This document shows positions 28,252-32,618 of a stretch of DNA of 32,618 nucleotides, piece by piece. The DNA is from Neisseriaceae bacterium (GTDB lineage Bacteria > Pseudomonadota > Gammaproteobacteria > Burkholderiales > UBA11063). The stretch is from contig CANEUJ010000001.1 in assembly GCA_947441745.1 (NCBI GenBank), positions 1 through 32,618 on the forward strand, read 5' to 3'. A program made the translations under genes and the position numbers. Each line of letters begins with the position of its first letter. Position 1 is the first letter of the stretch. The notes under the pieces were generated by a model. That model worked only from the letters and a program-made list of their open reading frames with translations, was not told the DNA's origin and ran no database searches.

Positions 28252-28267
28252 CCACTACAGGCTGTGT
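28252..28267. promoter_or_regulatory. NrdR-like box 2 (distal, degenerate)
   Basis: The string ccactacaggctgtgt keeps CWA in the left half and GTGT at the right of the NrdR consensus acaCwAtATaTwGtgt but not its centre. It lies exactly 32 bp from the better box at 28284-28299, which matches the usual three-turn spacing of paired NrdR sites. Confidence 0.5.
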
Positions 28268-28283
28268 TTTTTATAGTAGTAAT

Positions 28284-28299
28284 TCACTACATATAGTAT
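28284..28299. promoter_or_regulatory. NrdR-like box 1
   Basis: The string tcactacatatagtat closely fits the palindromic NrdR consensus acaCwAtATaTwGtgt. It lies between the predicted nrdA -10 and the gene, together with a second box 32 bp away. NrdR is the ATP/dATP-sensing repressor of ribonucleotide reductase genes, so repression of nrdA is expected. Confidence 0.65.
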
Positions 28300-28311
28300 T
28301 TTACCTCCATC

Positions 28312-28317
28312 ATTATA
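28312..28317 (-). promoter_or_regulatory. Predicted -10 of nrdA
   Basis: A perfect TATAAT on the minus strand, with no clear -35 upstream. Transcription would start near 28305, just before the two NrdR-like boxes, leaving a leader of roughly 95 nt. Confidence 0.45.
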
Positions 28318-28495
28318 CAACAATATTTGGAAATAGTACACACAAAAAAAACAAATTAAAACTTGACTTTTAGGCTACAATTGGTACTTGTAGGTTTTCA
28401 TAGAATAACCATAAAAAATATTATTTTCTACTCCATAAACAATGAAGCATAAAAAATAATATTTATCTAAAATTTTATTAAAGAATTGAGAAATA

Positions 28496-29398
28496 GTGGC
28501 TATCCAATGGTTCCCAGGACATATGGTTCGTGCAATATCCGATATCAAAGATTTGATTTCTGATATTGATATAGTAATTGAAGTACTTGATGCAAGAGCA
28601 CCTTTTTCTAGTTGCAACCCACTACTTCAAGATATTATAAAATACAAAAAAATTATTCGTTTACTTAATAAGAGCGACTTAGCTGATGATAATTTAACAG
28701 CTCATTGGATAGAGTATTTTAGTAACTCAAAGAAAACTGTTGCTATTACTGGCGACATGAGTAACACCAAACAGCGAAGTCAAATTATCAAACTATGTAA
28801 AAGCTTAGCTCCGCATCGAAATAGTTTTGAAAAGCCTCTACGTGTAATGATTAGTGGAATCCCTAATGTAGGTAAATCAACGCTAATTAACCAACTCATT
28901 GGTAAAAAATCTGCCAAAACAGGTGATATCCCTGCAGTTACCAAAGCTAATCAATGCCTAACTATAGCTGATGATTTTCTAATATATGATACCCCAGGGC
29001 TTACTTGGCAAAAAATCCATTACCCACAAATTGGTTATCATTTAGCAATTTGTAATAGCATAGGTAGAAATGCTCTTGATGAAGATCTGGTAGCATTATA
29101 TCTAATAAATTATCTTAAAATACAGCATCCCTTATTTTTACAAACTAGATATAAACTCTCCGTGGAACAAATTTCACTAGCAGATGATATTATTCTTGAC
29201 ACTATAGGTAGTAAGCGTGGTTGCATAATGGCAGGTGGCGTTATCAACCGCCAAAGAGTGGCAGAAATAATAATTCAAGACTTTAGAGACGGTCGTATGG
29301 GCAAAATCAGCCTAGAAACTCCAAAAATGTGGGAAGAATGGATTAGTGAAGCCACAGCCGAGAGTGAAGCACAAATTTCTAATGACACATCACTGTAA
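28496..29398 (+). CDS. ylqF: Ribosome biogenesis GTPase, YlqF/RbgA family
   Basis: Circularly permuted GTPase; the Bacillus member RbgA assists late assembly of the 50S subunit. G motifs occur in permuted order: G4 NKSD (about 58-61), then G1 GIPNVGKST (about 120-128), then G3 DTPG. The N-terminus MAIQWFPGHMVRA is characteristic. At 300 residues it is slightly longer than RbgA. The start is GTG at 28496 with GAG five bases upstream. It stands alone, divergent from nrdA, with 287 bp between them. A TTGACT at 28363-28368 could be its -35, but no matching -10 is seen. Confidence 0.94.
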   Translation: MAIQWFPGHMVRAISDIKDLISDIDIVIEVLDARAPFSSCNPLLQDIIKYKKIIRLLNKSDLADDNLTAHWIEYFSNSKKTVAITGDMSNTKQRSQIIKLCKSLAPHRNSFEKPLRVMISGIPNVGKSTLINQLIGKKSAKTGDIPAVTKANQCLTIADDFLIYDTPGLTWQKIHYPQIGYHLAICNSIGRNALDEDLVALYLINYLKIQHPLFLQTRYKLSVEQISLADDIILDTIGSKRGCIMAGGVINRQRVAEIIIQDFRDGRMGKISLETPKMWEEWISEATAESEAQISNDTSL

Positions 29399-29408
29399 CT
29401 TTAGCATA

Positions 29409-29426
29409 TACTGTAGCATGACAGTA
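29409..29426. other. Small hairpin after the GTPase gene
   Basis: TACTGT and ACAGTA form a perfect 6-bp stem with a 6-base loop, starting 11 bp after the stop codon. No T-run follows, so intrinsic termination is doubtful. The rest of the gap to 29543 is very AT-rich and shows nothing else. Confidence 0.3.
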
Positions 29427-29543
29427 ACCTAATTATAAATTATGTCACTCTAGAACCAAAAATTAATTTTAATAACACAATATTAGATATATTAAAATGC
29501 TATATTGACAATTATTAATAACAATAAGCTGAAAGTAGTATGA

Positions 29544-29816
29544 GTGACAAAATTAATAGTTAAAACTAATGACCTTACAATTGAAGCCAACTCTAGTTAT
29601 AAAAATTTATTAGAAGAAATTAAACTTAAATTAAAAAGCTCTCAACTTAAAGCATCAATCAGCGTTAACCATGAATTAATTCAATTCTATTGGGATATTG
29701 GCAAACTGATTGTTCAGCGTCAAGATGTTTCAAAATGGGGTGATAAACTATTTGAAATACTTGCTCATGGTTTAAGTCTAATAAACAATACCCCTCATGA
29801 CGAAAGTAATTTATAA
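29544..29816 (+). pseudogene. Truncated DUF1016 (YhcG-type) N-terminal fragment
   Basis: The 90 codons from GTG 29544 match only the N-terminal helical domain of DUF1016/YhcG proteins: YKNLLEEIKLKLKSSQLKA, then SVNHELIQFYWDIGKLIVQRQ and WGDKLFEILAHGL. Full-length members have about 340 residues with a PD-(D/E)XK nuclease-like C-terminus, which is wholly absent; no frame downstream continues it before gap. An ATG at 29540 in another frame stops after seven codons (MSDKINS), which hints at an old frameshift at the start. These genes often travel with restriction-modification or other accessory loci, so this is probably a remnant of acquired DNA. A short expressed protein is possible but less likely. 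Confidence 0.75.
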
Positions 29817-29851
29817 ACCTAGCAACGTACCCACACGAACCTGATGTGATA

Positions 29852-29860
29852 TGTTAAAAT
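29852..29860 (+). promoter_or_regulatory. Extended -10 promoter of gap-pyk
   Basis: TGTTAAAAT at 29852-29860 combines TG, one base and a 5-of-6 -10 hexamer. No good -35 lies upstream. Transcription would begin about 38 nt before the gap start codon. Confidence 0.5.
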
Positions 29861-29904
29861 AACGAATCTATAAATAATTTACACTACTAAAAAGGAATTA
29901 AATT

Positions 29905-30918
29905 ATGGCAATAAAAATTGCAATTAATGGTTATGGCAGGATCGGCCGTTGTGTATTACGAGCTTTGTTTGAGTCTAAGCGTACTCAAGATATCGAATTA
30001 GTAGCTATAAATAACCTAGGTGGTAATATTCCAATTAATGCACATATTACTCAACATGACTCAGTACACGGTTATTTTAGTGCCAAAGTAGAATACGATA
30101 ACGAACACCTGATAGTTGATGGGCATAAAATCAAATTCCTAGAACAACGTGATCCAAAATTACTCCCATGGGAAGAGCTAGGAGTAGACGTTGTTCTTGA
30201 GTGTTCAGGTGTATTTACTTCTAAAGAAAAAGCTAGTGGCCATTTGGTTGCTGGAGCAAAAAAAGTTATTATTTCAGCACCTGGTGGAGACGATGTTGAT
30301 GCAACCGTAGTATACGGTGTAAATCACGATATCTTAACTAAAGATATGACTGTAATCTCTAATGCTTCTTGTACTACTAATTGCCTAGCACCTGTTGCAC
30401 AAGTACTTAACGAACTAGTTGGAATTGAAAATGGCTTAATGACTACTATTCACTCTTTCACTAGTGATCAGGTATTACTAGATAACTACCATAGTGATAT
30501 GCATAGAGCAAGAGCTGCAACTATGTCAATGATTCCAACTAAAACTGGAGCGGCAAAAGCTGTAGGTCTTGTATTACCAGAACTAAAAGGCAAGCTTGAC
30601 GGTCTAGCTGTTAGGGTTCCAACACCCAATGTATCATTAGTTGATCTGGTGTTTAGTGCCAAACGCGATACTACGGTTGAAGAAATTAATAAAGCAATTA
30701 TTGAAGCTGCACACAGTCGTCTAAAAGGTGTTTTACAAGTAAATAATCTACCTTTAGTGTCTATTGATTTTAATCATAACCCGCATTCCTCTATTTTTGA
30801 TGCAACCCAAACAAGGGTATCAGGTAGACTTGTAAAAGTATTTAGCTGGTATGATAATGAATGGGGCTTTTCTAATCGTATGCTTGATAATGTAATAGCT
30901 TTAACTAACGCCAAATAA
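29905..30918 (+). CDS. gap: Glyceraldehyde-3-phosphate dehydrogenase, type I
   Basis: Oxidises glyceraldehyde-3-phosphate to 1,3-bisphosphoglycerate. The 337 residues are standard. The dinucleotide loop INGYGRIGR is at 7-15, the active-site ASCTTNC at 154-160 (C156), and the catalytic His in [37 protein letters not shown] resembles the form common in betaproteobacteria. At residue 37 the usual Asp of AIND, which holds the NAD ribose, is Asn (VAINNLGG), so cofactor choice may differ. AAGGA precedes the ATG. pyk follows 12 nt later; pgk is not present here. Confidence 0.96.
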   Translation: MAIKIAINGYGRIGRCVLRALFESKRTQDIELVAINNLGGNIPINAHITQHDSVHGYFSAKVEYDNEHLIVDGHKIKFLEQRDPKLLPWEELGVDVVLECSGVFTSKEKASGHLVAGAKKVIISAPGGDDVDATVVYGVNHDILTKDMTVISNASCTTNCLAPVAQVLNELVGIENGLMTTIHSFTSDQVLLDNYHSDMHRARAATMSMIPTKTGAAKAVGLVLPELKGKLDGLAVRVPTPNVSLVDLVFSAKRDTTVEEINKAIIEAAHSRLKGVLQVNNLPLVSIDFNHNPHSSIFDATQTRVSGRLVKVFSWYDNEWGFSNRMLDNVIALTNAK

Positions 30919-30930
30919 AGGATTTTAAAT

Positions 30931-32370
30931 ATGTATGCACCACTACCAAATATGGTTAAGAAAACAAAAATTATTGCAACTATGGGGCCAGCCTCATCCG
31001 ACCCTAAGGTTATTGAAGAACTCATTAATAGTGGTGTTGATTTATTTCGAATCAATTTCTCACACGGTAAAAAAGAGTCTCACCAAGAAAACATCGCCAA
31101 TATCCGTAAAATAGCTGATGAACTTAATAAACCCATTGCAATTCTAGGTGATTTACAAGGCCCTAAAATTCGTGTTGCTAAATTTGCTGACGGCAAAATA
31201 ACTCTTAAACTCAACCAAAAATTAATTCTTGATTGTAGTTATACTGAACTTGGTAATGACAAAATAGTTGGGGTTGATTATGCTGATCTCGCTAAAGATG
31301 TATTTAAAGACGATACCTTACTTCTTGATGATGGAAAAATTGCATTTAAAGTTGAAAAAGTAGTTGGCGAACAAGTTCATTGTATTGTAATCCAAGCTGG
31401 CGTACTAAGTAATAACAAAGGCATTAATAAACTAGGTGGTGGATTAACTGCCCCAGCTCTAACTACCAAAGATTTTGCTGATATTCAGTTTGCAGCTGAA
31501 GCAAAACTTGATTACCTAGCGGTATCATTTGTTCGTGATGCAACAGACCTTATCCTAACACGCACATTACTAGCTACGCATAGTGGCAACTGTGCTATTA
31601 TTGCTAAAATTGAAAGGGTTGAAGCAATAACCAATCTTGACAATATTGTGAAAGAATCTGATGGAATAATGGTTGCTCGTGGAGATTTAGCCGTTGAAGT
31701 TGGTGACGCTCAAGTACCAGCGTTACAAAAAAGAATGATTAAATGTGCTCAGAAACATCATAAATTAAGTATAGTTGCAACTCAAATGCTAGAGTCAATG
31801 ATTACTAGTCCCGTAGCAACTAGAGCTGAAATATCTGATATTGCTAATGCAGTACTAGATGGAACTGATGCGGTAATGTTATCTGCTGAAACAGCAAGCG
31901 GTGCATACCCAGTTAATGCAGTATCAACTATGGCTCGTACCTGTATAGAAGCAGAAAAAAACCGCAATACTAATATAGACCTAAACTTTAGCGGTCAAAA
32001 GTTTGAGTATATAGACCAAGCAATTGCTATGTCGGCATTATTTAGCAGCTATCATCTCCAGGCTCGTGCTATTGTATCTCTTACTACATCTGGGGTAACA
32101 GCACTATGGCTATCTCGTGTAAATAGTGGTATCCCAGTATATGCAATTACGGACTCCAAAAAAGCCGCTCAATTAATGGCATTATACCGTGATGTGCACC
32201 CTATATACGTCTCTGGAAAGACCAAAAATCTTGAAGAGATGATTGATTATGCTAAAGATACTCTTATTAAATCTGGGTTAATAAAAACTGGAGATACTGT
32301 ATTACTTACTACAGGTAATCATATTCATCAAGTTGGTGGCACTAATACTATGAAAATCGTCAAGTGGTAA
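30931..32370 (+). CDS. pyk: Pyruvate kinase
   Basis: Transfers phosphate from phosphoenolpyruvate to ADP. At 479 residues it is like E. coli PykA (480). Signatures are TKIIATMGPAS, FRINFSHG, GDLQGPKIRV, the catalytic-lysine region AIIAKIERVEA, MVARGDLAVEV and SAETASGAYPV, followed by the C-terminal regulatory domain. I keep the first ATG because AAGGA lies 8 nt before it; a second in-frame ATG seven codons later has no such site. It follows gap by 12 nt, so the two form a glycolytic operon. Confidence 0.97.
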   Translation: MYAPLPNMVKKTKIIATMGPASSDPKVIEELINSGVDLFRINFSHGKKESHQENIANIRKIADELNKPIAILGDLQGPKIRVAKFADGKITLKLNQKLILDCSYTELGNDKIVGVDYADLAKDVFKDDTLLLDDGKIAFKVEKVVGEQVHCIVIQAGVLSNNKGINKLGGGLTAPALTTKDFADIQFAAEAKLDYLAVSFVRDATDLILTRTLLATHSGNCAIIAKIERVEAITNLDNIVKESDGIMVARGDLAVEVGDAQVPALQKRMIKCAQKHHKLSIVATQMLESMITSPVATRAEISDIANAVLDGTDAVMLSAETASGAYPVNAVSTMARTCIEAEKNRNTNIDLNFSGQKFEYIDQAIAMSALFSSYHLQARAIVSLTTSGVTALWLSRVNSGIPVYAITDSKKAAQLMALYRDVHPIYVSGKTKNLEEMIDYAKDTLIKSGLIKTGDTVLLTTGNHIHQVGGTNTMKIVKW

Positions 32371-32386
32371 TATAACTTACATACAC

Positions 32387-32408
32387 ACGCCCTGCTAATG
32401 CAGGGTGT
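32387..32408 (+). terminator. Hairpin after pyk, probable terminator
   Basis: ACGCCCTGC (32387-32395) pairs with GCAGGGTGT (32400-32408) in a 9-bp stem with one G-T pair and a TAAT loop, 17 bp beyond the pyk stop. A clear T-run does not follow, so it may act with Rho or mainly protect the 3' end. Confidence 0.5.
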
Positions 32409-32618
32409 ACTCTAACATCTATTCAATAAAAACTCTCTAACACTATTTTACTTCATAAAAAATAAGATATTCCCTAAAGTTTTTGCCTACCATTCTAGGG
32501 GCTATTAAATACTTGATGGCATATGCTTAAATGACATATGCATTAAATAATTTTTTGAACCCGATATAAAATAAGTATGATATTAATTAAATCATAATAA
32601 ATTTTAAATTATTTTGTA
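32409..32618. other. Noncoding end of window with inverted repeat
   Basis: No gene is seen in these 210 bp. GCATATG (32519-32525) and CATATGC (32535-32541) form a 7-bp inverted repeat with a 9-bp spacer, shaped like a regulator site. Downstream lie AT-rich strings such as TTGAAC near 32555 and several weak -10 candidates that may belong to a gene beyond the window. Confidence 0.35.

Noticed and set aside
30011..30022. Copy of the 41-bp repeat core (aacctaggtg) inside gap
   Set aside because: Only about nine bases agree, within a well-conserved coding sequence, so it is chance.

Overview
The window is a compact, clearly AT-rich stretch of proteobacterial chromosome with housekeeping genes on alternating strands. 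The organism cannot be named from it. A fused aspartokinase-homoserine dehydrogenase, a GHMP-type homoserine kinase and the order pyrG-kdsA-eno point to the Gammaproteobacteria. A DUF1841 gene and a GAPDH that reads like the betaproteobacterial type fit either class. I call it an AT-rich gamma- or betaproteobacterium.

Layout: (1) 1-222 holds a 41-bp tandem repeat and one copy of a dispersed hairpin element. (2) trmB lies on + and converges with a minus-strand thrABC operon (892-5621). (3) A + block at 5817-10219 carries a DUF1841 gene, a TatD-like hydrolase, nusB, dnaG, an alpha/beta hydrolase and a small unknown membrane protein. (4) A long minus-strand block at 10205-25094 contains two tight gene runs. 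One is pyrG-kdsA-eno-ornithine cyclodeaminase-arginase-BON lipoprotein. The other is lysA-hemL-nagA-yceI-sppA-patatin-cytochrome b561-murJ. (5) 25095-25340 holds a second copy of the dispersed element, and next comes nrdA (minus) with two probable NrdR boxes upstream. (6) A + block at 28496-32370 carries a YlqF/RbgA-type GTPase, a truncated DUF1016 gene, gap and pyk, followed by a hairpin.

The genes cover threonine synthesis from aspartate, the last step of lysine synthesis, CTP, Kdo and deoxynucleotide synthesis, an arginine-to-proline route (arginase plus ornithine cyclodeaminase), lower glycolysis, tetrapyrrole synthesis, aminosugar deacetylation, peptidoglycan lipid II flipping, replication priming, and rRNA or ribosome maturation. 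Gene ends are packed tightly, with 1-4 nt overlaps inside runs and 12-15 nt 3' overlaps between converging genes.

I found no mobile element with a transposase, no prophage, no CRISPR array and no clear novel system. The points most worth a second look are: an apparent ATA start codon for the DUF1841 gene, the repeat family at 1-150 and 25190-25280, a short ORF abutting pyrG, the paired NrdR-like boxes, the DUF1016 remnant, and several changed signature residues (TatD-like, patatin, GAPDH).
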